Part shown: in pieces, positions 15,139 to 24,531 of the stretch
How positions within the stretch are numbered: position 1 is the first letter of the stretch
Layout: the number at the start of each line of letters is the position of its first letter
Source of the DNA: SZAS-3 sp964386785
GTDB taxonomy: Bacteria > Chlamydiota > Chlamydiia > Chlamydiales > JAAKFR01
Direction of reading: 5' to 3'
Assembly: GCA_964386785.1 (NCBI GenBank)
Contig: CAYLUD010000003.1
Coordinates: 1 to 51,466, forward strand
DNA: 51,466 bases
Notes under the pieces: generated by a model
Told to the model about the DNA's origin: nothing
The model's input: the letters and a program-made list of their open reading frames with translations, nothing else
Database searches by the model: none
Program-made: the position numbers and the translations under genes

Positions 15139-17947
15139 GAAAGGAGAAAGATATCGCGAAATTCTAGAAGACCACCCTTGCAATAGCACCCGCCTGTTTC
15201 TTAGCAATCGACTTGAAAGAATTTTTGATTCTCTCAGAAGCACCCTTTTTCGACCAGGAGATCCTTGGTGCTATCCAAGGCGGATTGTAGTCCCTAGCCC
15301 TGCTGTGCGTCAATGGTTAGAGTTTCAATGTGCTCGTGAATTAGGCATTTCTATAGGGTGGGTAGCTCTATATTTGCATCAAGTAGTGGAGGGATTACCG
15401 ACAGATGGCGAGAGGTCTTTGTTATGGATTATAGATCAATTGCTAGAGGCTATACGTAAGCAGGATGAGTTAGATCGGCCTTTGATTGCATACCTAGAGC
15501 ACCATCCCCAACGAATCTATCCATTAGCTGCACAACTTGCCCAACTGTTTCAGAATTATACCTTGTATGGTGTCACGATTCAGGTAGATCCATGGCAGAT
15601 GCGTTTGTGGAAGAAATGGGCGAGTGCATGTACAGCGGCGCCCCGTCGTTCCATGGAAGGGCCTCTTCATTTTTTTGGATATTCGTTTCTGCCGGATCGT
15701 CTGTTTCATCAATTTGCAGAACAAGGTTCCTATTTCTATTTTCTTTCCCCTTGTCAGGAATTCTGGAGCGACTTGTATCAAGAAAGCCGAATGGGAGAGA
15801 ACCTGCAGCCTATACTCGTCTCTTTAGGTCGTGTAGGAAGTCTGATCGCGCGTCAATTTGAGGAGAGTTCGATTGCATCCTATGAAGACTATGAACTTGA
15901 ACACAATACTCCTACCCAACAGGCTCTTCTAGAACTGGCGCCTTGTCAACAGGACCTGTCTATTGAATTACATGGAGCGCCTACAGCTTTGCGAGAGGTG
16001 GAAATATTACGGGAAGCGTTGACCCAAACAGGGATATCCTATGCAGATATTCAGATTTTTTCTCCTCAGATTGACAAGTATGTGCATGCACTGAAGGCAG
16101 TATTTGGTGCTGCAGTACATTTTCAGGGCGGGGATCCTTCTCGAGAAAGTGAAGAGGTGTCACTTTTGATGGATCTGCTACAGATCGAAAAAGAACGCTG
16201 GAGCCGATCCGCACTGCGTGCTCTATACGGACATGCCTCGTGCCGCCTTAGATGGAATCAAGAAGAGATCAGACAAATAGAGGAATGGGCCGATCAGACC
16301 GGGATACGATGGGGGTATGATCAAAGGTATCGTCAAACGTGGATCCCTACAAGTTCAGGGCAGGGTAGCTGGAAAGGAGGCATCCAACAACTTTTAGAAC
16401 AATTAGCGCTGGGTGATCAGGGCATTGATTTCCCAGATGTGGATTTATTAGAGCAGTGGGATCAGTGGTGGGATGCTCTTTATATGGCTTTACAGCCCAT
16501 TCGATCGCAAGAGGCACATTCCACCTCCGAATGGGCAAATTATTTCCTGGAATGGATGCATCAATTTTTTGATGTGTCGCTGGATAAGATTGTGGAATTC
16601 CTGGAACCCCTGCATCAATTTCATGGGGAGGCCCCCATCCCTTTTAATCTTATCGATGCATTTCTATCTGCGCGTTCTTCGCAACAAGATGGATTCCCTC
16701 GATTTCGAGATCGGCAAAAGATTCGATGTGATACCTATCTACCTGGTCGCGTGACTCCTTCTAAAGTGATTTGCATCCTAGGCTTGAATCATGAAATCTT
16801 TCCTAGATGCAATCAGAACTCGTTAGATGGCTTATTGCATCAATCACAGGTCCCGTCTGTTGGCGATCTAGATCGAGGTTTGTTTCTTGATACATTGCTC
16901 TCTTATCGAGAAAAATTGTATCTATTCTATCAATCTGTAGACCCTACCGATGGTAGCCCTCAGCGTCCTTCTGCAGTCATCGAACCAATCCTCCCTTATC
17001 TTGTCCACATACAGCATCCATTTTACGGGTACGATCGGCAATATTTTGTGCATCAATTGCCCTACGGGCGAGCTCGTGATTATGCATTGTTGCAAGCAAA
17101 AGAAAAACCAAAGGTGACCCCAGATCTTTTTGTCAGCCCCTCCTACTCCATGGAGCTGGCAGGTGTCATGCACTATACCGTACAGGATCTCTTGCGGTTG
17201 GCTCGTTACCCTCTGCAGTATTATTACGATCGGATTTCTTTTTCCCACCGTTCTGTACATAGGGAACGGGAGCCGATTGGTTGCTCGCCCTGGGCCATGG
17301 GGAAGTTGCGATCGTTAGCGTTGGATACACCTATGGAGCAGGCCATACAGAAATTGCAAAAACGAGGAGAGTTACCCGAAGGCTCCCTTTGGGAAGCACT
17401 GCGTCGTGATGAAGATTGGCCTCAGATGGAGGGTAGTAGGACCTACTACTTAGCGGAAGGAGTTTCCAATTGGGATGAGGTAGAAATTGGAGCAGTACAT
17501 CTCCCGCCCATCCAGTGGGCAGCAGGCTCAAGACAAGCTTCATTAACGGGAGAGATACGCGGTATCAAGGACCGCACGCTGTATTTGCCAGATGGAGGAG
17601 ATCTACGAGGGGTCATTAAGTGGTGGATTTACATTGTGTGCGCCCACCACTTAAAACTGATTGATCAATGTTATTTTATTAAAAATCATCTTACGTTCCC
17701 CATCTTTGATATGGATACATCCAATCACTTGGACCGCTGGGTATCCTATGCCGGGCGCTGTCGTGCACAACCATCGCCTTTATATCCGGAGATTGTAGTT
17801 TCCTTGTTGAAGGGCTCTCCTTGGGAAGAGCCCTATGACTTAGCTTGGGCTTGGGCCTTAGAGACCTATCAGATTGGAAATGAGATCAGTTCCTGGGCCC
17901 CTGTTGCTCATGAACTCTATGAGGAAGTCTACCATGCATGGTTCTGA
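15137..17947 (+). CDS. recC: RecC subunit of exodeoxyribonuclease V (RecBCD)
   Basis: 936 residues. The N-terminal LFLSNRLERIFDSL matches the conserved start of RecC, and the overall plan (inactive helicase-like N-terminal half; segment KVICILGLNHEIFPR, typical of the RecC/RexB-type domain; C-terminal inactivated nuclease-like region) fits the family. It has no functional Walker A motif, as expected for RecC, which recognises Chi-like sequences and splits the duplex. The first ATG at 15137 has no upstream ribosome site; an excellent AAAGGAG lies inside the gene at codons 2-4. It begins the recC-recB-recD cluster and overlaps recB by 14 bases. Confidence 0.9.
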   Translation: MKGERYREILEDHPCNSTRLFLSNRLERIFDSLRSTLFRPGDPWCYPRRIVVPSPAVRQWLEFQCARELGISIGWVALYLHQVVEGLPTDGERSLLWIIDQLLEAIRKQDELDRPLIAYLEHHPQRIYPLAAQLAQLFQNYTLYGVTIQVDPWQMRLWKKWASACTAAPRRSMEGPLHFFGYSFLPDRLFHQFAEQGSYFYFLSPCQEFWSDLYQESRMGENLQPILVSLGRVGSLIARQFEESSIASYEDYELEHNTPTQQALLELAPCQQDLSIELHGAPTALREVEILREALTQTGISYADIQIFSPQIDKYVHALKAVFGAAVHFQGGDPSRESEEVSLLMDLLQIEKERWSRSALRALYGHASCRLRWNQEEIRQIEEWADQTGIRWGYDQRYRQTWIPTSSGQGSWKGGIQQLLEQLALGDQGIDFPDVDLLEQWDQWWDALYMALQPIRSQEAHSTSEWANYFLEWMHQFFDVSLDKIVEFLEPLHQFHGEAPIPFNLIDAFLSARSSQQDGFPRFRDRQKIRCDTYLPGRVTPSKVICILGLNHEIFPRCNQNSLDGLLHQSQVPSVGDLDRGLFLDTLLSYREKLYLFYQSVDPTDGSPQRPSAVIEPILPYLVHIQHPFYGYDRQYFVHQLPYGRARDYALLQAKEKPKVTPDLFVSPSYSMELAGVMHYTVQDLLRLARYPLQYYYDRISFSHRSVHREREPIGCSPWAMGKLRSLALDTPMEQAIQKLQKRGELPEGSLWEALRRDEDWPQMEGSRTYYLAEGVSNWDEVEIGAVHLPPIQWAAGSRQASLTGEIRGIKDRTLYLPDGGDLRGVIKWWIYIVCAHHLKLIDQCYFIKNHLTFPIFDMDTSNHLDRWVSYAGRCRAQPSPLYPEIVVSLLKGSPWEEPYDLAWAWALETYQIGNEISSWAPVAHELYEEVYHAWF

Positions 17948-20672
17948 ATTGTTGCAAGATCGGTTTATTGAGGCTTCTGCGGGCACAGGAAAAACGTATG
18001 CGATTGAACAGTATGTCAAGCGGTTAGTCTTGGAGGCCAAGGTCCCATTCCAAGAAATCCTAGTCTTATCTTTTACTCAGGCCGCTACCTTGGAATTACA
18101 AGAGAGGATTCGGTCGTTGCTTCACCGCTCAGGTTGCGTGGACCTAGGAGAAGAATCGATCTATACCCTTCATGGTTTTTGTCATACGATGCTCACGCGC
18201 TTTGCTTTAGAAGCGCAGTTTCCCTTGACGGCGGAAGAAATTTCGGAAGGATCCATGATGAATCCTGTGCGAGAATGCATGCAAGATGGTTTGTCTTTTT
18301 TGCATCCTCTGCAGATTGCTAGGCTGTGGAGCCATGTACGACAAGATGGAGAGGCTCTTGTAGGAACGCTGGTAAGGCTCTTAGCTATGGATGTGCCGAT
18401 TCGTCGAGGCAAAAGTTTCCAAGAATTAGATGATCTATTCCATCAATCTAAACCTACAAACCGGGAACGCTGGTTAGAAGAGCTACGCGAAATTGCGCCT
18501 GCCTATGCAAAAACGTGTACCCGTCAACGACAACTCAAACCAGAGATCGAAACAGCGTTATATGCCCTCACAGAGGGGGATTGGTTCAAAACGCTTCCAT
18601 TATTTGATCCTTCCCATCGCCTTCTTCGTAAACAACCCCTCCCCTGCGAAACGTTGGCGTGGATCGAGAAGGTAGTTCCTCAACTTAAAGAAGCATGGGA
18701 TCCATTTGCGATCCTAGCGTATACTGCTGAAGAGATTCGTCAACGGGTCATGCCCCAATTAGCACAACAGGATCGTTTTTCCTTTCAACATTTGATCCAT
18801 CATATGGGGCGGTGCGTCGATCAACCTGTATTTGCAGAAAAAATCCGTTCTTTGTTTCGTGTTGTGATCATTGATGAATTTCAGGATACAGACCCTCAAC
18901 AGTGGCATATTTTTAGGACCTTATTTTTACACAAAACACCCATCTATTTGGTTGGGGATCCCAAACAAGCCATTTATCGATTTAGGCAGGCAGATATTTA
19001 CACATATTTGCAAGCCAAAGAAGAACTTAGGCACACCGAAAGTTTGACGGTGAATTACCGTAGTGGTGCTTCTTTGCTGCATGAGCTCAATCGTCTTTTT
19101 GCAGGCCTGACTTTCCCTTTACCTCGTTTGCATCGAGAGCTTCCTTATGAAGCTGTTTCCGCGGGTTCTGGAGAAAGAGCTCTGGACCCTCCCATTGTCA
19201 TGTTGCAAGCACAAGACGAAGCTTCCCTCTTCCAACATGTGATTCGTGCAATCCAAGCGCACCCGCATGCATCGGTAGCTGTCCTCATCAAAGATCGTTA
19301 TCAAGCGCATCGCTTTGCGCAGGTCGCTCCATTCCCTGTGAAGTTGCGGAGGGCTCGTTCATTGATTGATTCGCCAGCATTACCTTTCCTCCAAGATCTA
19401 TTAGAAGTATTAGAAAATCCATTCCACGATGCAGGGCAACGTCTGCTGGCAGGTCGCTTACAAGGCCTTGCTGTCTCCACCCTATGGGGTTGGCATCGCC
19501 AAGCTCAGGAGGAAGATCTATTTACTGTGATCTGGTCCATTCGCAATCAGTTAGGTCCGCTACTCTTTTCACAACCAGGAGGAGAGCTCTTATATCATGA
19601 TCTCATGCAGTGGGCAGAGGTTTTGGCAGATCGAACCGAGCGGAGTCCTCGGGAACGGCTTGCATTACTCATGCAAGAAGAGTCGCAATTCCCAACACTT
19701 AAGGGCTATACACTCGCGGAACAGGCTCGGGTAGAAGTGATGACGACACATGTAAGTAAAGGTCTAGAATTTGACCTTGTTTTTCCAATTGGCTTAGCAT
19801 TTGCACAACCCCCACATCGGGACTTAGTCTGTGTGGAAGGATCTCTATCCTATCGAGAAGAAGATTGGGCCAACCAGAAGGTGGAGCTAGAAGCAGAGCA
19901 GGTCCGGCAAGTATACGTTGCTTGTACGCGAGCTAAAAAACGGCTCTATCTTCCTGTAGTAGAAGGAGAAAACAGTCCCTTACAGGCTGTTATTCAAGGC
20001 AAAGAGTTCCCATGCGACACGGATACACCACTGGCAACCCCATCCCTCCCCATAGCAAATTGGGTAGAGCCTCCCGAGACCCATCCCCCTGCAGTAACAG
20101 AACCTATCGTGTCGTTTACATCTCTCCACTCAGGGCGCCCTCCTCTTTGCAGGAGTACGCCACCCACACCTCGTTGGAATTTGCCTGCAGGGACAGAAGT
20201 GGGTATTTGGTTTCACCATGTATTAGAATACATGGACTTTTCTCAGGTCGAGCAGAGTAGTATACATCTAGTACAGCAGTCTGCTCTGAGCTCGTATCAA
20301 GAAGAGGTCGTCTCTCTTTTGCGGGTCATGTCCCATACCCCTTTCCCATCAGGATTTTGTTTATCTGATGTTCCTAAAAAACAGATGTGGCGGGAGATGC
20401 CTTTCTTATTTCCTTATGAAACGGGATTTTGTAAAGGAGTGATTGACCTGGTTTTCGAATATGAGGGGTGCCTCTATCTCGTGGACTGGAAGTCAAATGA
20501 ATGCCGAGGTTCAATTGAAGAGGAAATCGAATGCCATGGGTATCGCTTTCAAGCCCAACTGTATCAAGAAGCTCTTCAGAGATGGATGGCCGTGATAGGG
20601 TTGGATCTGCCCATACGCACGTTCTATTTTTTCTTTCGATATGGGGAGGAGGGGTTGGTTCCTCTCACATGA
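17934..20672 (+). CDS. recB: RecB helicase-nuclease subunit of RecBCD
   Basis: 912 residues, shorter than the E. coli protein (about 1180). Helicase motifs in order: ASAGTGKT (Walker A, residues 14-21), LSFTQAATLELQERI (Ia), VVIIDEFQDTDPQQW (Walker B), LVGDPKQAIYRFRQADI (III), VNYRSGASLLHELN (IV), VMTTHVSKGLEFDLVFP (V) and VYVACTRAKKRLYLPV (VI). The C-terminal nuclease keeps GVIDLVFEYEG...LVDWKSNE with the metal-binding Asp and catalytic Lys and the following Gln/Tyr (QAQLYQEAL). The start at ATG 17934 is chosen because GAGGAAG sits 6 bases before it; ATGs at 17910 and 17919 lie in frame but have no such site. It overlaps the end of recC, indicating translational coupling. Confidence 0.95.
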   Translation: MHGSELLQDRFIEASAGTGKTYAIEQYVKRLVLEAKVPFQEILVLSFTQAATLELQERIRSLLHRSGCVDLGEESIYTLHGFCHTMLTRFALEAQFPLTAEEISEGSMMNPVRECMQDGLSFLHPLQIARLWSHVRQDGEALVGTLVRLLAMDVPIRRGKSFQELDDLFHQSKPTNRERWLEELREIAPAYAKTCTRQRQLKPEIETALYALTEGDWFKTLPLFDPSHRLLRKQPLPCETLAWIEKVVPQLKEAWDPFAILAYTAEEIRQRVMPQLAQQDRFSFQHLIHHMGRCVDQPVFAEKIRSLFRVVIIDEFQDTDPQQWHIFRTLFLHKTPIYLVGDPKQAIYRFRQADIYTYLQAKEELRHTESLTVNYRSGASLLHELNRLFAGLTFPLPRLHRELPYEAVSAGSGERALDPPIVMLQAQDEASLFQHVIRAIQAHPHASVAVLIKDRYQAHRFAQVAPFPVKLRRARSLIDSPALPFLQDLLEVLENPFHDAGQRLLAGRLQGLAVSTLWGWHRQAQEEDLFTVIWSIRNQLGPLLFSQPGGELLYHDLMQWAEVLADRTERSPRERLALLMQEESQFPTLKGYTLAEQARVEVMTTHVSKGLEFDLVFPIGLAFAQPPHRDLVCVEGSLSYREEDWANQKVELEAEQVRQVYVACTRAKKRLYLPVVEGENSPLQAVIQGKEFPCDTDTPLATPSLPIANWVEPPETHPPAVTEPIVSFTSLHSGRPPLCRSTPPTPRWNLPAGTEVGIWFHHVLEYMDFSQVEQSSIHLVQQSALSSYQEEVVSLLRVMSHTPFPSGFCLSDVPKKQMWREMPFLFPYETGFCKGVIDLVFEYEGCLYLVDWKSNECRGSIEEEIECHGYRFQAQLYQEALQRWMAVIGLDLPIRTFYFFFRYGEEGLVPLT

Positions 20673-22154
20673 GTGATCCTCACACCCTACTTTTGTTCGA
20701 CACAAGCAGATCCCCTTTGGTATACTGGCCTTTTCCACCGTATGGACGAATCCTCTTCTGATGTATCCCAATCCGTCTTGCAGATGCCTTACCCCCTATC
20801 TGTGTGGTGGGAAGAACAAAGGATATCTTGGGGGGATTGGTTGTTTGTTGCGACAGTAGAACCTAGGTGGGCTCCTTTACTTGCCTATCTATTGGCATGT
20901 GCCCGCGAAGGCCATCTATGTGTCCGCGTGTATCCAGAAAAACTATCTCCCTCTTGGGAACAGTGGGATGATCTCTTGCTATCGCTGGCGCACAGCATAG
21001 AACACCCCTATGTTGTGCGAGATGGTCCGTATCTCTATTTAAAGAGAAACTATCTGGTTGAAACCCGTTTTTTCCATCATTGGAATAGGATCCGCCAAGG
21101 GCGACCTTTTCTGCACTCCTTGCTATCACATGTGGCAGTAGATGGTTGTAATGAGGAGCAGCAGGCAGCACTGCAGTATAGCTGTAGTCGATGCCTGGCT
21201 TGGATTATGGGGGGGCCGGGGACAGGAAAAACCTATGTAGCATCCCAGCTAATTGATCTCTGTTTAGCACAAGGAATGGCTCCAGATGGCCTGTTAGGTC
21301 TAGCTCCAACAGGAAAGGCAGCAGCGAATTTGCGTCGTAAATTCGCCCATACGGAAGTTCCCATTCAGACAATTCATGCTTTTTTGGCTACACGGAAAAG
21401 GATGGGAGCAGATCTTTTGATCATTGATGAAGGTTCGATGATCGATGCTGCTACGTATGCAGAGTTATTTTCTCGTATTCGTACAGGCGCCCACGTAATT
21501 CTACTAGGAGATCCAGACCAACTCCCTCCAATTTCTTGTGGTAACCTATTTGCTGTATGCGCTGTCCGAGATGGATTTTTACTACATCGTTGTATGAGAA
21601 CGGAATCACCCGCCCTGCTGCAGTATGCAGCAGCAGTACGCAGAGGGGAAGAAATCCCCTTTGATCCTTTACAAAGTATCCCCCCCCTTTCGCAGAATAC
21701 AATGATGTTAACTCCTCTTGTTGAGGGACCCTATGGAGTCAAAGCATTAAATCGCTATTTTCATGATCCGTCAGCTAGCCAGGTTCCCATCGTTATTACA
21801 AAGAATGCGCCTCAATTGGATATCTATAATGGGGATATTGGGGTTGTAGAGAATGGGAAAGCGATTTTTTATGACCGTACCATACCTCAGTACGCATTAC
21901 CACCCCATGAATGGGCTTACGCTCTCTCTGTGCACAAAAGTCAAGGAAGCGAATATGAGCATGTGCATCTCCTGCTGCCAGAAGGAAGTGAACGGTTTGG
22001 AAGAGAATTGTTGTACACAGCGATTACCCGAGCCAAGCGAAGTATCCGCATTTCAGCTGCACCTGGAGTAATGACTCACATGATAAAAAAAAAGTCAGAA
22101 CGTCTCAGCGGACTGTTAGATCGCATAGAATGTAAGAAAGGAGAGCCCTGCTGA
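20673..22154 (+). CDS. recD: RecD helicase subunit of RecBCD
   Basis: 493 residues if begun at GTG 20673, directly after the recB stop; ATG 20742 (23 codons later) is the alternative, and neither has an ideal ribosome site (GGAGGAGGGG lies 19 bases upstream of the GTG). Motifs: GGPGTGKTY (Walker A), LAPTGKAAANLRR (Ia), LLIIDEGSMIDAATYAEL (Walker B), ILLGDPDQLPPISCGNLF (III), ALSVHKSQGSEYEHVHL (V) and LLYTAITRAKRSIRI (VI), the superfamily 1B pattern of RecD. It provides the 5'-3' motor that works with the RecB 3'-5' motor in double-strand-break repair and DNA degradation. Its short N-terminal region (ACAREGHLCVRVY) matches the RecB-binding part of RecD. Confidence 0.92.
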   Translation: MILTPYFCSTQADPLWYTGLFHRMDESSSDVSQSVLQMPYPLSVWWEEQRISWGDWLFVATVEPRWAPLLAYLLACAREGHLCVRVYPEKLSPSWEQWDDLLLSLAHSIEHPYVVRDGPYLYLKRNYLVETRFFHHWNRIRQGRPFLHSLLSHVAVDGCNEEQQAALQYSCSRCLAWIMGGPGTGKTYVASQLIDLCLAQGMAPDGLLGLAPTGKAAANLRRKFAHTEVPIQTIHAFLATRKRMGADLLIIDEGSMIDAATYAELFSRIRTGAHVILLGDPDQLPPISCGNLFAVCAVRDGFLLHRCMRTESPALLQYAAAVRRGEEIPFDPLQSIPPLSQNTMMLTPLVEGPYGVKALNRYFHDPSASQVPIVITKNAPQLDIYNGDIGVVENGKAIFYDRTIPQYALPPHEWAYALSVHKSQGSEYEHVHLLLPEGSERFGRELLYTAITRAKRSIRISAAPGVMTHMIKKKSERLSGLLDRIECKKGEPC

Positions 22155-22162
22155 AGCAGGCT
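22144..22162. terminator. Hairpin overlapping the stop codons of recD and the convergent membrane-protein gene
   Basis: AGC(C)CTGC-TGAA-GCAGGCT pairs over seven bases with one bulged C. The stem contains the recD TGA, and its right edge overlaps the TAG of the minus-strand gene ending at 22161. No T-run follows on either strand, so activity as a bidirectional terminator is inferred only from position between convergent genes. Confidence 0.4.
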
Positions 22163-22865
22163 ACAATGTGATTGGGGATGCAGCTCCTTCCTCAAAGGAA
22201 TCGCAGATGAATGTGGAGACGACCCAAACTACAGCATCAGCAAGGCCTATAGCCGCAGAAGCGATGCCTAGAGAAGGACTACGAAGACAGGACTTCACGA
22301 CGTCCATTATCCAACAGATCAAATCCATTCCACTTCGCACAATTTCAAGAATGTGCTGATTGGAGGTCACACCATGTCCAATTTTATACACGGCCTTATA
22401 GCAACAAAGGAAAAATTGGCCGATCACGCCAAATCCCAATAACCCATTCATAGCAGTTCCCATGCTCGAACGAGTCGATGCTTGGAAGTTGGCAAAATAT
22501 TGAGTGACGGTGAGGGCTCGGTGAGCCACGAACGAAGTAGCTACCAGGGATTCCGCAATAGCAACACCTCGATTGGGGCTGCTGACTGCTTTGCCCCAAT
22601 TAAAAGGAAGGGTAAATACATGGCAAACCAATCGGATTAAGTTTATAGAAACGGCAGAATATGAAAGAACCTGGGAGGTCTGATCAATTATTTTTCTGTG
22701 TCGCAAGAGCTCTTTAGGACACAGGTTTTCCCCAAGCTCTCGATCCAGAATTAATGCACAAAAAGCAGCATCGGAAATTCTACCAAAGAAACCGGCGACC
22801 GCATCAAAAAAAGCAAAACGATAAGCTAATCTTCCTAGATAATCACGAAAATCAGCGACTGACAT
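22161..22865 (-). CDS. Hydrophobic membrane protein of unknown function (possible inclusion-membrane-type protein)
   Basis: 234 residues with four or five hydrophobic stretches (about 66-90, 101-125, 137-160, 175-192 and 198-222) and no signal peptide. The stretches are interspersed with basic residues and contain many small residues. It follows rpsT by only 4 bases, with AGGATAGGG as its ribosome site, so it is cotranscribed with rpsT; C. trachomatis also has a membrane-protein gene (CT618) beside rpsT (CT617), but I cannot show orthology. Paired, bilobed hydrophobic stretches resemble Inc proteins, but the number of segments also fits an ordinary inner-membrane protein. Confidence 0.6.
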   Translation of the reverse strand: MSVADFRDYLGRLAYRFAFFDAVAGFFGRISDAAFCALILDRELGENLCPKELLRHRKIIDQTSQVLSYSAVSINLIRLVCHVFTLPFNWGKAVSSPNRGVAIAESLVATSFVAHRALTVTQYFANFQASTRSSMGTAMNGLLGFGVIGQFFLCCYKAVYKIGHGVTSNQHILEIVRSGMDLICWIMDVVKSCLRSPSLGIASAAIGLADAVVWVVSTFICDSFEEGAASPITL

Positions 22866-22869
22866 GGCC

Positions 22870-23172
22870 CTATCCTTTAACGGATGACGTCTTCTTGCAA
22901 GCTCGCAACTTCGTTCGGCTTGCTTGATTTAACTTGAATACACCGCGTTTTACTCCCTTGTCCATTACACTATAGACTTGAGCTAACTGAGATTGGATTT
23001 GTTCCGGATTTCCGGCAACCACAGCCTCTTCAAAAGCTCGAATTGTGCTACGAGCCTGAGATTTAAATGCTTTATTAATCACTCGATGCTTTTCGTTACG
23101 AAGAACTCGTTTTTCCGCAGTCGGACGTTTAGTCTTTTTTTTTGTATCTTTCGCGTCTTTTTTTTCAGCCAT
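22870..23172 (-). CDS. rpsT: Ribosomal protein bS20
   Basis: 100 residues beginning MAEKKDAKDTKKKTKRPTAE, highly basic throughout. The body (KRVLRNEKHRVINKAFKSQ..., RAFEEAVVAG, VYSVMDKGVKRGVFKLNQASRTKLRA) is the bS20 pattern of long basic helices, with the conserved D-K-x-x-x-x-G-x-x-x-x-N-x-A-S-R-x-K-S/T-R-L core. It binds 16S rRNA early in 30S assembly. The ATG at 23172 is preferred over an in-frame start at 23205, which would add a hydrophobic tail not found in bS20; AAGG lies 7 bases ahead of it. The position before the coiled-coil/PAS gene and rpoD region matches the Chlamydia order. Confidence 0.95.
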   Translation of the reverse strand: MAEKKDAKDTKKKTKRPTAEKRVLRNEKHRVINKAFKSQARSTIRAFEEAVVAGNPEQIQSQLAQVYSVMDKGVKRGVFKLNQASRTKLRACKKTSSVKG

Positions 23173-23255
23173 AAAAACCCTTGCTTTAGGGAATAATATT
23201 ATCAAAATTATGGATATTCGTAAAGTCCTATCTCTGGTATGCCAATGGGTAAGGT

Positions 23256-23699
23256 ATGATAAAGCGCGTAATCAAGAATTTATTATCAGCTTGTATGCTA
23301 TTGATTTGCCTAGGCATTGGAGTCCATGGGATTGCGGCTTGGAGGCAGTATCATAGCATGCAAGATCGCGTTATAGCGCATGTGACCTCGGTAGATATAG
23401 AAGAGGCAAAAAATGGGACCTGTCGCCTCATGGCTAAATATTTTTTTGAATTTCATGGAAAAACGTATCAGGGAACCTCGACTGTGGTGCCTGTATGCCA
23501 GAATCCATGGGCAGCTCAGCATGAGGCCGAATTGTTGCAGGGTGTGGATCGGAAAGCATGGGTGAATCCAAAAATTCCTTCTCATTCTGCTTTATATAAC
23601 CCCTTCCCCGTAGCTGCTTTGTTATCTAGTGGATGCTGTATAGGTGTCCTGATCTATAGTCTTTTTCGGTATGTGTTTTGGAGGAGACAACTTGACTGA
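23256..23699 (+). CDS. Small membrane protein, DUF3592-like
   Basis: 147 residues. A hydrophobic helix at about 6-28 and a second at about 117-137 enclose a soluble segment that fits the DUF3592 pattern: a polar strand region (VIAHVTSVDIEE), YFFEFHGKTYQGTS, and KAWVNPKIPSHSALYNPFP before the second helix. DUF3592 proteins are small membrane proteins with an unknown role. The gene is divergent from rpsT with 83 bases between starts, and its end overlaps the start of the following epimerase-like gene. No strong Shine-Dalgarno site is seen before the ATG. Confidence 0.6.
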   Translation: MIKRVIKNLLSACMLLICLGIGVHGIAAWRQYHSMQDRVIAHVTSVDIEEAKNGTCRLMAKYFFEFHGKTYQGTSTVVPVCQNPWAAQHEAELLQGVDRKAWVNPKIPSHSALYNPFPVAALLSSGCCIGVLIYSLFRYVFWRRQLD

Positions 23700-24531
23700 C
23701 TCCGTAGAAATTATTTCTCATGACAAGAGAGCTGTGTTTGCTCCTGGTCGAGGAATGAACATGATTTCTCTCCAGAGCGGTGGAGTGGAGTGCATTGATC
23801 AGTCGACTCGTTCCATGTTTGACTCTCGTTATGGAGGACTGGGAGCGATGATTGGTCCTCATTTTCATTACCGACCAGAAAATCAAATCCCTCAGATCAT
23901 GCACGAAGAACGGTTTCCTCACATTCAAGTGAGTCGAGAACAAGGAGCTAAAGATCCTTTTTCTCATGGAATTGGCCGGTATGCTCCTTGGAAGGTCCAA
24001 GAGTATAAACAGGGTAGTGTGAAGGCCACCTTGGATGGAGACATGAAATGGCAGGATATGCGACTCGCTGATTTAGAGGGGCAGAATTTTTTCATGCGGT
24101 ACGAGGCGGAGGTGGTTGCTTCGGGTCTCCATATCGAATTGGCCATTGAATCAGAGCATTCTTCTATTATAGGATTGCACACCTACTATTACCTCCCTCG
24201 TGGTACAGGGACAGTGCACTCTTGTGTTAGACAAGAAGGGCTGCCAGATGGCTGGTTCTCCTCGCCCAATCAACTCATGGTGACCTTGCCCCAGGTGGTA
24301 GATCAGAATTTTCATCCCGAAGGAAAGGGAGGGATGATTCGCTTAGATACGGGAGCGTACCAGATCATCCTACGTTATGAAAGCGATGATGAAGATCACT
24401 CCTGGCAATTATGGCAACCCAAAGGGGTGCAGTTTGTGTGCATAGAGCCTTTGTCATCTCGCAATCCCAAGCGGTGTCAAAGAAATAAGAGTCAATTGAA
24501 GATTCACATCTCTACGGAGGCTTATGGGTGA
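23692..24531 (+). CDS. Aldose 1-epimerase (galactose mutarotase)-like protein
   Basis: 279 residues. The chain has the beta-sandwich look of the galactose-mutarotase superfamily; GGLGAMIGPHFHYRP near the start and SWQLWQPKGVQFVCIEPLSSRNP near the end are the most telling, since the latter matches the F-x-C-x-E-P segment holding the catalytic Glu. Hexose mutarotases or YeaD-type hexose-6-phosphate epimerases are the nearest functional guesses. Its start is best placed at TTG 23692: GGAGGAG ends 5 bases before it, while no ATG is suitably placed. The start overlaps the stop of the DUF3592-like gene, and the end overlaps the next ATG, so the three genes form a coupled operon leading towards rpoD. 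Confidence 0.7.
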   Translation: MTDSVEIISHDKRAVFAPGRGMNMISLQSGGVECIDQSTRSMFDSRYGGLGAMIGPHFHYRPENQIPQIMHEERFPHIQVSREQGAKDPFSHGIGRYAPWKVQEYKQGSVKATLDGDMKWQDMRLADLEGQNFFMRYEAEVVASGLHIELAIESEHSSIIGLHTYYYLPRGTGTVHSCVRQEGLPDGWFSSPNQLMVTLPQVVDQNFHPEGKGGMIRLDTGAYQIILRYESDDEDHSWQLWQPKGVQFVCIEPLSSRNPKRCQRNKSQLKIHISTEAYG

